64,000 nt of DNA, taken from NCBI RefSeq assembly GCF_000757425.2, contig NZ_JPKR02000005.1, positions 682,001-746,000 on the forward strand, given 5' to 3'. How positions within the stretch are numbered: position 1 is the stretch's first letter; every line of letters starts with the position of its first letter. The notes under the pieces are model-generated. The model was not told the origin of the DNA. It saw only the letters and a program-made list of their open reading frames with translations, and made no database searches. The stretch is from Tatumella morbirosei. GTDB taxonomy: Bacteria > Pseudomonadota > Gammaproteobacteria > Enterobacterales > Enterobacteriaceae. The translations under genes and the position numbers were made by a program. Of the stretch, positions 1 through 9,243 are shown piece after piece.

Positions 1-120
1 TGATAGTGCCCCTCCGTAGTCTGTTAACCAGATCATGATACTTTTGCAGCAGATACCTGCTATTTTATCTTTAAATAACCAATATTTCGGGTGTTACTCC
101 GAAAGTAAGGATTTGTTCTC

Positions 121-537
121 ATGCAGGTGAGTAAAGTCTGTTTCGCTACCTTATTATCTCTATCGTTAATCCTCACCGGATGCAGTACCCAGCGTACTAT
201 TGTTCAGCGTAATGCTGATCATCTGGCCTGGCAGATGGCCGATCAGGATTTTTCTGCTTCACTCAGAACCCAGGTTCCGGATACGGCCAAAAATCTGACG
301 AATTTCCTGCAGCGTTTTTATGATGAGGGCAAAAAGATGCGTGCGGCCGGGGTGTCGGAAGATCAGGCTCTGGCCGTTGCTGCTTTGCTAAGGGAGCGAA
401 TTGTTCAGGGGCAGTTGCCTTCGAATGAAACCTTCGCCGGTAAAACCTACACCTCTGCTCAGTCCGAAACGACTAAAAAGCTGGTGGCACAGACAATCGC
501 TAATACTTTTATCGACGGTTATAACGGGGCTCAGTAA
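121..537 (+). CDS. Small lipoprotein, possibly Exc2-like
   Basis: A 138-residue secreted lipoprotein. The N-terminus has a short basic stretch, a hydrophobic core and a lipobox LTGC (Cys21), so it should be lipid-anchored in the envelope. The mature part is hydrophilic and mostly helical with no catalytic motif I can name. It resembles small enteric lipoproteins annotated as Exc2 family (entry-exclusion-like), but this is from memory and weak. AAGGA about nine bases upstream supports the ATG. It stands alone, convergent with the LysR gene that follows. Confidence 0.7.
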   Translation: MQVSKVCFATLLSLSLILTGCSTQRTIVQRNADHLAWQMADQDFSASLRTQVPDTAKNLTNFLQRFYDEGKKMRAAGVSEDQALAVAALLRERIVQGQLPSNETFAGKTYTSAQSETTKKLVAQTIANTFIDGYNGAQ

Positions 538-570
538 TACAGTCCGGTAAGCCGTCCTCCAGATGGAGCA

Positions 571-1503
571 TCAGCGGGAGAGTTTTTCCTGCATCAGGCG
601 ACGGATACGCGACAGCAGCCATTGTACTGCAGGGTCGTTGTCCCGGTTTCGATGCCAGAGTATGGCCAGAGCAAAATCTGGCATTGCGGCGGGTACCGGG
701 GCTGAATCAAAACCATATCGCTCCTGCCAGTCATCAACCAGCAAAGCCGGCACAGTGGCAAATGCCGGAATTTTACTGAGAATCACCGGCAGTACCGAAA
801 AATGTGTACTGATATAACGTACCTGCCTCGATGTTCCTTGCTCCAGCAACATTTTGTCCATAGCACTCTGACGGGCGCCCCGGTAAGACACCAACAGGTG
901 TGGATGACGGGTAAATACTTCGCGGGTCAGAGGTCTTTGTACGGGGATCTGTTGACTGTCCCAGACGGTAGTGAATCCGCACGTAGCCAGTTGCTCACGG
1001 TTTAGTGCGGAGGAACACTGATCACCTGCGCTTACCGCCAGATCAATATTTTCCAGTTCCAGCTCGCTGACGACCTGCCAGGGGTCACAGGCCACGGCAT
1101 TAAGGGAAATGGCGGGTGCATCCCTCAGAATTTCTGCCAGCAGGTCTGGCATCAGCCAGTGTTCAATCCAGTCGCTCATCCCGATGCGGAGTGTGATTTC
1201 ATCGGTTGCCGGGTCAAATGTCTGCCTGCTGAACAAAACATTATGCAGTTCAGCAATCAGTGGCGCGAACCGGGCAGATAAAACAGTCGCCTCAGGTGTC
1301 GGGTGCATACCCTGAGCGGTGCGGACAAACAGCGGATCATCAAATAATACTCTCAGCCGTTTTAGTGAGGCGCTGACAGCCGGTTGTCCCAGGTGCAGGC
1401 GTGCTGCCGCTTTAGTCACGCTGCGCTCTTCATACAATACGCTGAAGACAATGATTAAATTCAGGTCTACGCCATGAAAATCAATATTTTTGATGTTACT
1501 CAT
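571..1503 (-). CDS. LysR-family transcriptional regulator
   Basis: A 310-residue LysR regulator. The N-terminal winged helix-turn-helix is clear (SVTKAAARLHLGQPAVSAS, roughly residues 24-42), followed by the linker helix and a PBP-like effector domain. I chose the ATG at 1503; a GTG nine codons upstream is open but the family alignment begins at the inner Met. It is divergent from the metallo-hydrolase/amidase pair with about 86 bp between starts, the usual arrangement of a LysR activator and its target. The effector is unknown, presumably a substrate or product of those hydrolases. Confidence 0.85.
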   Translation of the reverse strand: MSNIKNIDFHGVDLNLIIVFSVLYEERSVTKAAARLHLGQPAVSASLKRLRVLFDDPLFVRTAQGMHPTPEATVLSARFAPLIAELHNVLFSRQTFDPATDEITLRIGMSDWIEHWLMPDLLAEILRDAPAISLNAVACDPWQVVSELELENIDLAVSAGDQCSSALNREQLATCGFTTVWDSQQIPVQRPLTREVFTRHPHLLVSYRGARQSAMDKMLLEQGTSRQVRYISTHFSVLPVILSKIPAFATVPALLVDDWQERYGFDSAPVPAAMPDFALAILWHRNRDNDPAVQWLLSRIRRLMQEKLSR

Positions 1504-1589
1504 AATTTCAATCAATTTAATTAATACCACTCACCAGGCTATAGTGCCGGTAATTTAGCCTTTTCTACAACAGGCCGTGAGAGGAAAAA

Positions 1590-2420
1590 ATGACAAAAAT
1601 GATAGTAGGCGACTGTACGGTTGAAAAAATTACCGAACAAACGGCGACCCTACCGTTGACGGCACTTTATCCGGATCATCAATTGCCGTTACGGGAAGAA
1701 ACCCGTCCACAAAATGTTGAGTTATCAATACATAGCTGGCTTGTCAGAACTCCTGAACAGGTGATTGTGATTGATACTGCTACCGGAAATGGTCGTCAGC
1801 GCGATAATAAGCCGCTTTTTCATCAACTGGATACCCCCTATTACACCCGACTTCTTGCCAGTGGTGTCGATCCCGATGAGGTGTCGATGGTTATAATGAC
1901 GCATATTCATACCGACCATGTGGGATGGAATACCCATCTGGTTAACGGTCAATGGCAGCCTCTGTTTCCCTCAGCCCGATATATCTGTTCCGCCACGGAA
2001 CTGGAAGCATGCCTGGCAGATCCGCAGCAGCAGGAACTATTTAACGACAGCCTGTTACCATTGATTACCCGCGGACAACTGGATACTGTCAATGTGAATG
2101 AATCCCCCTGTTTTGCCGGAGTGTTGAGCTATTTACCTACCCCGGGGCACAGTATTGATCATGCGTCACTGATCCTTCATTCGGCAGGGAAGTCTGCAAT
2201 TTTTACCGGCGATATTATGCATCACCCGCTACAGTTTCGTTTTCCGGAATGGAACTCAGTATTTTGTGAAAATAAACTGCAGGCGGTACGTTCGCGTCAA
2301 AAGGCTTTGGAATGGGCTACCGCGCATCAGGCCCTCTGGTTTAGTTCCCACTTTGCCGGTTCCTCGGTGGGGCGAGTGACCCGTGATCTTCATCAACAGT
2401 ATCACTGGCAGGAGGTATGA
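1590..2420 (+). CDS. Metallo-beta-lactamase-fold hydrolase
   Basis: A 276-residue hydrolase of the metallo-beta-lactamase superfamily. The metal-binding motif HIHTDH lies at residues 105-110, a further GHSIDH near 186, GDIMHH near 210 and a C-terminal SSHFAG His. The closest families known to me are AHL-lactonases and methyl-parathion-hydrolase-like enzymes, so a lactone or ester substrate is likely but not shown. No signal peptide, hence cytoplasmic. GAGAGGA precedes the ATG. Its TGA abuts the ATG of the amidase gene, so the two are translationally coupled, and a LysR gene is divergent from them. Confidence 0.8.
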   Translation: MTKMIVGDCTVEKITEQTATLPLTALYPDHQLPLREETRPQNVELSIHSWLVRTPEQVIVIDTATGNGRQRDNKPLFHQLDTPYYTRLLASGVDPDEVSMVIMTHIHTDHVGWNTHLVNGQWQPLFPSARYICSATELEACLADPQQQELFNDSLLPLITRGQLDTVNVNESPCFAGVLSYLPTPGHSIDHASLILHSAGKSAIFTGDIMHHPLQFRFPEWNSVFCENKLQAVRSRQKALEWATAHQALWFSSHFAGSSVGRVTRDLHQQYHWQEV

Positions 2421-3758
2421 ATGTTTCAGCGTAAGCATTACCCACGGGCATCAGTCGGGAGGCTGTCTAAAGCGTTAGAAGCGGGGGAGGTTACTGCGCT
2501 GCAGCTGACCGAATGGGCACTTGATCGAATTTCGGCTGATGACCGGCGACTGCATGCCATCAGCCGGCTGCATGCCGCAGAAGCCAGAGCTGCTGCCACT
2601 GCCAGTGATCAGCGACGGGCTGCAGGGGTGCCTGTCGGTAAACTTGAGGGTATTCCGCTGCTGATCAAAGATAATATTGCGGTACGTGGTTGGCCGCAGA
2701 CCGCGGGATCGGTGGCATTACAAGGGCTGGTAGCCAGCGAAGATGCTCCGCTTATCGCCAGATTACGCGGTGAAGGAGCTGTTCTGTTGGGGCAGACAGC
2801 AATGCATGAATTAGCGGCAGGAATTACCGGGGCTTCATCGCTGACCGGGTATACCGAAAATGTCTTTCATACGGGTTATTCACCCGGAGGTTCCAGTAGC
2901 GGCTCAGCGGTGGCGGTGGCTGCAGGATACACTCCACTGGCGATAGGCACCGATACTGCCGGCTCTGTGCGTATCCCTGCGGCGTTTGCTCAGATTTACG
3001 GATTACGGCCGACTCAGGGGCGGGTGAATATGCAGGGAATTGTCCCGCTATCGCCATCTCAGGATATTGCCGGGCCTCTGGTGAGACATGCCAGTGATCT
3101 GCCGCGGATTTATGAAATCATGACCGGTCGGACTCTGACGGAGACCACCGAACAGTTATCGGTAGGTGTTGTTTCTGAGTTATTCGATGAACAGGATCCG
3201 GTGGGGTATCAGGTCAGACGGGCACTGAATTTCCCCGCCACGGTTCGATTAACCACCGTGAGCTACCCGGAAATCAGCCATCTTGCCAGTGAAGCCAATA
3301 TTATTGCTTATGAATTCTCTGAAGCCCTGGCTGGCTTTTTAGCTGACAGACCAGCCGTCCGGTATAAAACATTGTCACAGATTATTGATTCCGGGAAATA
3401 TCACCCCGACCTCGGGACGATATTTCAGACCCGTGCGGCACACCCCGGCACTGACAGTGCGGATTTTTATCGGGTACAGCAAAAACAGGCCGCATTTTAT
3501 CAGGATCTGGTGGCTTTCTTTCACCGTCACCGGATTAACCTGCTGGCTTTCCCGGTGATAAGCCAGCCCCCGGTCAGGCACGGTCAGGCTCAAACCGGCA
3601 GTAATGCTTTGATTTCAGCGACCACGGGCACCCCGGCTCTGGCATTACCGGCCGGTTTCACCTCCTGCGGAATGCCGACGGGACTGGAGTTACTGGCTCT
3701 GCGTGACAGAGAAGATCTGTTGCTGAGAGCAGCCAGTACTTTCCTGCCACCAGAGTGA
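2421..3758 (+). CDS. Amidase signature (AS) family hydrolase
   Basis: A 445-residue cytoplasmic amidase. The AS-family Ser-cisSer-Lys triad is visible: Lys83 in LIKDN, the Ser cluster 158-160 in PGGSSSGSA, and nucleophile Ser182 in GTDTAGSVR. The family hydrolyses amides from simple carboxamides to acyl-ureas and carbamates; the substrate cannot be read here. The ATG directly follows the stop of the metallo-hydrolase with no gap, so the two products probably act on the same compound or sequential intermediates. It is shorter than GatA (about 485 residues) and has no gatB or gatC neighbour, so it is not the tRNA amidotransferase. Confidence 0.85.
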   Translation: MFQRKHYPRASVGRLSKALEAGEVTALQLTEWALDRISADDRRLHAISRLHAAEARAAATASDQRRAAGVPVGKLEGIPLLIKDNIAVRGWPQTAGSVALQGLVASEDAPLIARLRGEGAVLLGQTAMHELAAGITGASSLTGYTENVFHTGYSPGGSSSGSAVAVAAGYTPLAIGTDTAGSVRIPAAFAQIYGLRPTQGRVNMQGIVPLSPSQDIAGPLVRHASDLPRIYEIMTGRTLTETTEQLSVGVVSELFDEQDPVGYQVRRALNFPATVRLTTVSYPEISHLASEANIIAYEFSEALAGFLADRPAVRYKTLSQIIDSGKYHPDLGTIFQTRAAHPGTDSADFYRVQQKQAAFYQDLVAFFHRHRINLLAFPVISQPPVRHGQAQTGSNALISATTGTPALALPAGFTSCGMPTGLELLALRDREDLLLRAASTFLPPE

Positions 3759-3939
3759 CGTGGTGAGATTCTGACAGAGGATGCAGACAGGTGCTTTGAT
3801 CTCTGGTGAGTACGATTACGGTAGTAAAGAATTATCTGCATCTATTCGATTTTCAAATTATGTTTCAGTGTATTATTCGTTTTGCGGGTTTTTCTGCGAA
3901 TGGTAGCGTGATTCTCTTGTTTACCAGACGGAAAACCTG

Positions 3940-4812
3940 ATGAGCTCTCTGAAAGCACAACTGTTAGCCCATTTTTGTACCCTGCTGTTTGGGCTGTCTG
4001 CCATTTTTGGGGCACATATCACTGCAGATGCTGCGTCGATTGTGTCTGGCAGAGGGCTGACAGGCATGTTGACGCTGGTACTCTTGTTGCTGTTACTCAG
4101 AAATAAACGTCATCCACTGACCGGAACAGACAGAACGAAATTATTTATTAATGGCATGTTGCTCGGATGCCACTGGATCTGTTTTTTTCTGGGGGTCAGA
4201 GAAGGAGGGGTGGCGATGGGTACTATCGGCTTTGCCAGTTTCCCGGCATTTGTGATCTTCTTCGAAGGGGTGATGTGGCGCAAAATCCCGGCGAGTGGTG
4301 ATCTGTTTATCGCCCTGATGATTCTGGGGGGCATAGCATTTCTGGCGCCCTCTGCTGTCGGTCCTCAACACAGTATGGCCGGTATGTTCTGGTCGGTCAG
4401 TGCCGGAGCGACACAGGCAGTCGTCGTGATGTTTAACCGTTATCACCGTACCGCCGCCTCACCCTTGCAGTCATCTTGCTGGCAGTGTTTTGGTTGCGCC
4501 ATGATTGCGCTGTCCGCCGGATTTCATGGAATGGTGCAGAGTTCGGCCAGCGACTGGCTGTTTATTATTTTGCTCGGGGTGATTTGCACCGCGCTGGCTT
4601 ACTGGTTACTGACATTAAGCCTGAGGACTCTCTTACCACGTACACTCTCTTTGATCCTGATACTTGAACCGGTTTATGCTCTGGTGTTGGCAAAATTATT
4701 TCTGCACCAGAATCCGGAATCGACAATGCTGCTGGCCGCGGCTTTGGTGACAGGGGCTTCGGTACTGTCGGTGGTCTGTCCACCGAAACCGGTACTACAG
4801 GATAATGTGTAG
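3940..4812 (+). CDS. DMT-family (EamA) transporter
   Basis: A 290-residue inner-membrane protein with about ten hydrophobic segments in two EamA repeats, typical of drug/metabolite exporters of the RhaT/YdcZ/EamA superfamily. No substrate signature can be read. The upstream gap from 3759 to 3939 holds AT-rich sequence and no gene. A LysR regulator follows on the same strand about 80 bp later and may control it. Confidence 0.8.
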   Translation: MSSLKAQLLAHFCTLLFGLSAIFGAHITADAASIVSGRGLTGMLTLVLLLLLLRNKRHPLTGTDRTKLFINGMLLGCHWICFFLGVREGGVAMGTIGFASFPAFVIFFEGVMWRKIPASGDLFIALMILGGIAFLAPSAVGPQHSMAGMFWSVSAGATQAVVVMFNRYHRTAASPLQSSCWQCFGCAMIALSAGFHGMVQSSASDWLFIILLGVICTALAYWLLTLSLRTLLPRTLSLILILEPVYALVLAKLFLHQNPESTMLLAAALVTGASVLSVVCPPKPVLQDNV

Positions 4813-4894
4813 TCCTGCCATTAATAAACACTGTGGTGAACTGCTCCGGCAATCTCACTGCACCCGCTGACACCACCACCCTGGGCGATGAGTT

Positions 4895-5779
4895 ATGGCA
4901 GATAAAACGCTGGATATACGCTGGTTAAAAACCTTCGTTGCGGTCGCCCGTAACGGTTCGATGACGGATGCCACACAGTCGGTATTTCGTTCGCAGTCAG
5001 CCATCAGTATGCATATCAAAAATATCGAGACTCTGCTCGGAAGGCCGGTGTTTCACCGGGAAGCTAAAAAAATGATTTTGACGCGGGCTGGCAGAGAATT
5101 ACTGACCTATGCTCATGACATCTTAAAATTGCATGCAGAAGCCATACAGTATGTCAGTGGAACCGACCTGCGAGGCAAGGTCAGTCTGGGTATTCCTGAT
5201 GATTATGCCGCGGGCTACCTGCCATTTATCCTGCAAATGCTGGGGGAGAAATTCCCGTTTATCGAACTGTCTATTATTTGCGAACCTTCTCTGAGGCTGA
5301 TCCCAATGATTGAGGATGGCACCCTGGATATTGCGATTGTGTCCCGGGATGCCCCTCAGAGAGGGACTTTTCTGTTTACCGAACCTCTGGTCTGGGTCGG
5401 TAGCCCACATCATCTGCAAAATGAACATGAGCCCTTACCGGTCGCGGTGTATGAGTATGGCAGCGAAGCCAGAGAGAATATCCTGAGTTCTCTGGAGCAA
5501 ATGAACAGAAGTTACCGGATAGCTTACAGTAGTCCTTATCTGGCCGGACAGATAGCGATTGCCCAAAGTGGTATGGCGGTTGCTGTGCTTGCGGAGTGCA
5601 GTGTGCCGGATTATCTGCAGAAAATTGTTCACCCCGATCTGCCACCGTTGCCTGCGCTGGAGGTTTGCATCATTACCCGGGCTTCATCCCCTGACGGCAG
5701 CATTAATAATCTGCTGAGTACCGAAATTATCTCAAAATTACAGCAACTTCGCACCAGTCCATTGCCAGTGGTGGACTGA
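4895..5779 (+). CDS. LysR-family transcriptional regulator
   Basis: A 294-residue LysR regulator. The helix-turn-helix (GSMTDATQSVFRSQSAISMH) is at about residues 21-40 and the rest is the effector-binding domain. It starts 82 bp after the EamA exporter on the same strand, so autoregulation or co-transcription with that gene is plausible. It resembles the group of LysR proteins that control exporters and amino-acid metabolism, but no specific orthologue is recognised. Confidence 0.85.
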   Translation: MADKTLDIRWLKTFVAVARNGSMTDATQSVFRSQSAISMHIKNIETLLGRPVFHREAKKMILTRAGRELLTYAHDILKLHAEAIQYVSGTDLRGKVSLGIPDDYAAGYLPFILQMLGEKFPFIELSIICEPSLRLIPMIEDGTLDIAIVSRDAPQRGTFLFTEPLVWVGSPHHLQNEHEPLPVAVYEYGSEARENILSSLEQMNRSYRIAYSSPYLAGQIAIAQSGMAVAVLAECSVPDYLQKIVHPDLPPLPALEVCIITRASSPDGSINNLLSTEIISKLQQLRTSPLPVVD

Positions 5780-5960
5780 AGGCGCTGAATCATCGGGGGC
5801 AGTCGTTTCTGTCGCCCGACTCTTTAGTGCTGCCGCAACATATTGCCACCCTTTTTTCATTGATGTTCCCCAAAATCCCCCTACGCTTTAGCTTATCGGA
5901 TCAGTCTGTGATTTTCGTAAGTTGGAACCATGCAGAAAGGTATCCTGTAACAGAGGTGTG

Positions 5961-7154
5961 GTGAACAATCAGATGAAAATTATCAGCTTTCTGAAAAATC
6001 CAATGATAGTGGTGTACTGCCTGGCACTGATGGTTGCGCACAACGGCTACATGATGCTCCGGCCCATACTATTGCTGGTAATGGAGAACGCACCAGAAAA
6101 ACTCCGGAATTTCCATTCATGGCAGGAAGCACTAAGTTTCCTGGAAACTTTTGATATCCCGAGATTTATGATGGGCCTGGTGCTGTTCTGCATGGCCTTT
6201 ACGTTGCTGATGCGTACCAGGATTGCCTGGTTCAGTTCATTACTGTTGTTGTTCTGTATTGCACTGACCAACCTGATCATTCTGAAAGCTCATCATACTC
6301 AGGCGATCTATGCGCTAATTACCATGGGTGGATTACTGTTCTACTGGCGGCATTTTGATAAGCACAGCCTCGGTAGTACCAGTATTTTCGCTGTGGTCAG
6401 CGTTCTGTCACTGATCGTTTATGGCATGCTGGGAACACTTTATCTTGGTGACCAGTTTACCCCGCCGGTTAAAGATCTGCCGACGGCGTTTTATTTTGTG
6501 ATTGTCTGTATGTCTACGGTGGGATTTGGCGATATTCTGCCTCATACCACCGCGGCAAGGATGTTTACCCTGACGGTGATTATTTTCGGTATCACTATTT
6601 TTGCCGCATCGGTTGCCTCGATAGCCGGTTCACTCATAAGCCAGAATGTTCAACGTATTCTCAAAGGGCGGTTTTCTCACGTGGAACGTAAAAATCACTA
6701 TATTGTGGCCGGATCTTCAGCACTGGCACAGAGTGTCAGCCAGGGGCTGGCTGATACCGGCGGGAATGTGACCATCGTCTGTTATCCGGGCAACAAAGCT
6801 GAGTTTCCTGAAACGGCTGATGTTATCGAAGGTGATCCCTCCTCGCTTCCCATACTGGAGCAGGCTGGTGCTTCGAAAGCGAAATATATTGTGGCGCTGA
6901 TGGATAATGACGCCGATAACGCCTTTGTGGTACTGGCGGCCAAAGAGGCCGGCGGCGATGACACCAAAACCATTGCGCTGGTCAATGAAAGTCAGAATAT
7001 GACTAAGATTAAGCGGGTACGGCCAGACGGTGTGCTGTCGTTGCAGCAACTTGGTAGTGAAATTCTGGTACGTACCCTGAATGGCGATGGTGGCAATAGT
7101 CCGATGAATATCGATATCTTCTTTAACAATACTTCTTCGCCGGAAGAACATTAA
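5961..7154 (+). CDS. kch: Kch-type potassium channel with RCK domain
   Basis: A 397-residue inner-membrane channel, close in layout to E. coli Kch (417 residues). Six hydrophobic segments precede the pore helix and selectivity filter STVGFGD; the GFG form replaces the GYG of E. coli. After the last helix comes a cytoplasmic RCK/TrkA-N domain (HYIVAGSSALAQ, then a conserved DNDADNAFVVL stretch). I chose GTG at 5961 because AGAGG lies five bases upstream; ATG at 5973 is the alternative, and an ATG at 5922 has no ribosome site. The GFG filter is known in many K+-selective channels, so selectivity is probably kept. Confidence 0.88.
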   Translation: MNNQMKIISFLKNPMIVVYCLALMVAHNGYMMLRPILLLVMENAPEKLRNFHSWQEALSFLETFDIPRFMMGLVLFCMAFTLLMRTRIAWFSSLLLLFCIALTNLIILKAHHTQAIYALITMGGLLFYWRHFDKHSLGSTSIFAVVSVLSLIVYGMLGTLYLGDQFTPPVKDLPTAFYFVIVCMSTVGFGDILPHTTAARMFTLTVIIFGITIFAASVASIAGSLISQNVQRILKGRFSHVERKNHYIVAGSSALAQSVSQGLADTGGNVTIVCYPGNKAEFPETADVIEGDPSSLPILEQAGASKAKYIVALMDNDADNAFVVLAAKEAGGDDTKTIALVNESQNMTKIKRVRPDGVLSLQQLGSEILVRTLNGDGGNSPMNIDIFFNNTSSPEEH

Positions 7155-7393
7155 TGGCCGGAGGGGGAATCGTAGTTTTCAGGAGTAAAGATCGACAACT
7201 CAATATTTCCACTGTCGTACATCCCGGGAATATTTTGCTTTTCCAGATAACTAATCATCAGGTCCAGTGCCCTGAATGCCTGCAATTCCGGGTTCTGATC
7301 AATGGTGTAGGATAAAATATCCTGCTGCAATAACCGGCGGGTAGTGTCGTAGAGTTCATGGGTGATAAACGCTATCTTCTTCAGTGGAGATTT
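7151..7393 (-). pseudogene. C-terminal remnant of a LacI-family regulator
   Basis: Read on the minus strand, this stretch encodes about 80 open residues ending in TAA at 7151. They include FITHELYDTTRRLLQQ, then TIDQNPELQAFRALDL and a short tail. This is the end of the LacI/GalR effector domain, where such proteins carry an ITHEL..TT..LL and IDQ.PE.QA pattern. The reading frame is closed by TAA at 7394-7396, there is no start codon, and no DNA-binding domain or N-terminal lobe is present, so only about a quarter of the gene is left. Its stop overlaps the kch stop by three bases. Confidence 0.75.
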
Positions 7394-7482
7394 TTATACC
7401 TGCCAGTATTCCCATTTGTTACTTATCCCACCAGTATCAGGAAATAATCATATATATCTGTCATATATAATCATTGTACGAT

Positions 7483-7499
7483 TGCACCATTACAGTGAT
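7483..7499 (+). promoter_or_regulatory. NtrC-like binding site upstream of ureide operon
   Basis: TGCAC, seven bases, then GTGAT. The first half matches the NtrC consensus (TGCAC-N7-GTGCA) exactly and the second in three of five positions. It lies about 120 bp before the predicted transcription start, the usual range for an NtrC enhancer. Confidence 0.5.
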
Positions 7500-7591
7500 T
7501 ACCCGCGAATTCAGAATTTCTTTTCGGCAATTTATTTCTGACTCTTAATTTAAAAACACATATAAAACAAAGAATTAATTTAATTCATCTC

Positions 7592-7607
7592 TGGCATGCT
7601 ATGTGCA
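7592..7607 (+). promoter_or_regulatory. Sigma-54 (-24/-12) promoter
   Basis: TGGCATG-CTAT-GTGCA matches the RpoN consensus TGGCACG-N4-TTGCA except at two positions. The invariant GG and GC are spaced by exactly ten bases. Predicted start of transcription is near 7618, some 40 bp before the ATPase gene. It overlaps a perfect inverted repeat, GCTATG-TG-CATAGC, at 7598-7611. Confidence 0.65.
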
Positions 7608-7611
7608 TAGC

Positions 7612-7641
7612 GGTTATCTGTAGCAGAATTTACGGATAACC
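7612..7641. promoter_or_regulatory. Inverted repeat at start of ureide operon transcript
   Basis: Arms GGTTATCTG (7612-7620) and CGGATAACC (7633-7641) are complementary in eight of nine positions with a 12-base spacer. It lies around the predicted transcription start and 16 bp before the first gene, so it could be an operator or a 5' leader hairpin. Confidence 0.4.
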
Positions 7642-7657
7642 ATGAGGCAGAGGAATA

Positions 7658-8467
7658 ATGAGTCATTTGCAGGAATCTGAATCACCGCATCCCCTGGAGA
7701 TAAATCAGTTAAGCCACCATTTTGTGCTGGAGAATGGTGAAGAGTTACGGCTGTTTCAGTTTCTCAATTTTGTGGTAAAAGCCGGTGAGATTGTTGCGGT
7801 AGTCGGCCGCAGTGGTGCCGGAAAAAGCACCTTGTTTAACCTGATCTCAGGATTACTGAAACCCAGTTCTGGGAGTGTGGTATTGGGGCCGGCAAAAAAT
7901 GGTGCTGTTGGCCGCATCGCCTACATGCTGCAAAAAGATCTGTTATTACCGTGGCGGACCATTCTGGATAATGCCCTGTTGGGTATTGAGCTATACCGGA
8001 AAATTACTCCGGCTGATCGTCAGCGAGCAATTGATATGCTGGCACGTTACGGTCTTTCCTCGGTAGAGAATGCCTATCCGGCCTCTCTGTCCGGCGGCAT
8101 GAAACAACGGGTTGCCCTGACCCGCACACTGTTATGTGACCCGACGGTGATCCTGCTCGATGAACCTTTCTCTGCACTGGATTATGAAACCCGGCTGATG
8201 CTGGAAGATGATGTCATGAATCTGACCAGGACCGGAGAGACCAGCGTCATTCTGGTCACCCACGATATCGACGAAGCTATTGCCATGAGTGATCGGGTGG
8301 TCCTGCTAGGCGGGCGGCCGGCAAAAATCGTGATGGAGCAAAAAATCGATCTTACCACCCAGGGACCGAGAACGGCCGTTTCTGCCCGCGGAGCACCTGA
8401 ATTTCATGATTACCATACCCAAATCTGGGATGGCTTAAGAATGAATAACGTGGCTCACGGTCAATAG
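7658..8467 (+). CDS. NitT/TauT-type ABC transporter ATP-binding protein
   Basis: A 269-residue ABC ATPase: Walker A GRSGAGKST, the signature LSGGMKQRV and Walker B VILLDEPFSALD followed by the His loop in LVTHDIDEA. The sequence style is that of the nitrate/sulfonate/taurine ATPases (SsuB/TauB/NrtD group). It is the first gene of a five-gene unit (importer, amidase, AllD-like dehydrogenase) transcribed from the sigma-54-like promoter upstream. It would energise uptake of the substrate the two enzymes degrade. Confidence 0.88.
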   Translation: MSHLQESESPHPLEINQLSHHFVLENGEELRLFQFLNFVVKAGEIVAVVGRSGAGKSTLFNLISGLLKPSSGSVVLGPAKNGAVGRIAYMLQKDLLLPWRTILDNALLGIELYRKITPADRQRAIDMLARYGLSSVENAYPASLSGGMKQRVALTRTLLCDPTVILLDEPFSALDYETRLMLEDDVMNLTRTGETSVILVTHDIDEAIAMSDRVVLLGGRPAKIVMEQKIDLTTQGPRTAVSARGAPEFHDYHTQIWDGLRMNNVAHGQ

Positions 8468-8478
8468 GACAGATATCA

Positions 8479-9243
8479 ATGACACAAAATGCAGATAAGC
8501 GCAGAGCAACAATCATTGTCTTTTTTATTCTTTTTTTACTGGTGTGTTTATGGGGACTGGCCGCGCAACAAAACTGGATTAACGGCCAGTTATTAGGTTC
8601 ACCTTACGGTATTTATCACTCAGCCGTTATCGGTCTGACCCAGGGGCAACTGCTCTTTGATACCTGGATTACCTTTTATGAAACCATCATGGGTCTGGTC
8701 ATTGGTAGCGGGTTAGGAATTATTCTCGGGCTGGGATTATGGTTTTACCCTAAGTTGTCGCAGGTCGGCGAGCAATTTTCCGTCATTCTTAACAGCATCC
8801 CGAAAATTGCCCTTGGACCATTGATCATTATCTGGTTCGGCTCAGATACCACGTCAAAAATCTGGCTATCCGCGATCTCTTCATTTGCTGTCGCCATGAT
8901 TTCTGCCTGCGCAGTGGCCAGGGAAATTGACAGCGATTTAATGAATCTTTTTCGTTCATTTAAAGCATCCAATGCCCAGGTTTTCAGGAAACTGATTATC
9001 CCGTCGTCGGTGCCTTGGATTTTTTCCATTATTCGTATCAACGTCGGCTTTTCGCTGATTGGTGCTGTGGTGGGGGAATATATCTCATCAAATAACGGTC
9101 TGGGCCATGAAATCTTTGTGGCGGGTTCGCTGTTTGATCTTAATACCGTTTGGCTTGGCGTCATTGTACTGACAGTGATGGCATCGTTAGTAACCTGGTG
9201 TATTCAATATATTGAGAAAAGGGTGGTTAAATGGAAAGCATAA
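8479..9243 (+). CDS. NitT/TauT-type ABC transporter permease
   Basis: A 254-residue inner-membrane permease with about six hydrophobic segments and the coupling EAA-like loop around residues 160-180 (SFKASNAQVFRKLIIPSSVP). It follows the ATPase after 11 bp and its 3' end overlaps the binding-protein gene by 13 bp, indicating one transcript. It is similar to SsuC/TauC-type permeases. Confidence 0.87.
   Translation: MTQNADKRRATIIVFFILFLLVCLWGLAAQQNWINGQLLGSPYGIYHSAVIGLTQGQLLFDTWITFYETIMGLVIGSGLGIILGLGLWFYPKLSQVGEQFSVILNSIPKIALGPLIIIWFGSDTTSKIWLSAISSFAVAMISACAVAREIDSDLMNLFRSFKASNAQVFRKLIIPSSVPWIFSIIRINVGFSLIGAVVGEYISSNNGLGHEIFVAGSLFDLNTVWLGVIVLTVMASLVTWCIQYIEKRVVKWKA

Noticed and set aside
2421-3758. 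GatA subunit of the tRNA amidotransferase
   Set aside because: Too short, no gatB or gatC nearby, and linked to a metallo-hydrolase with a LysR regulator.
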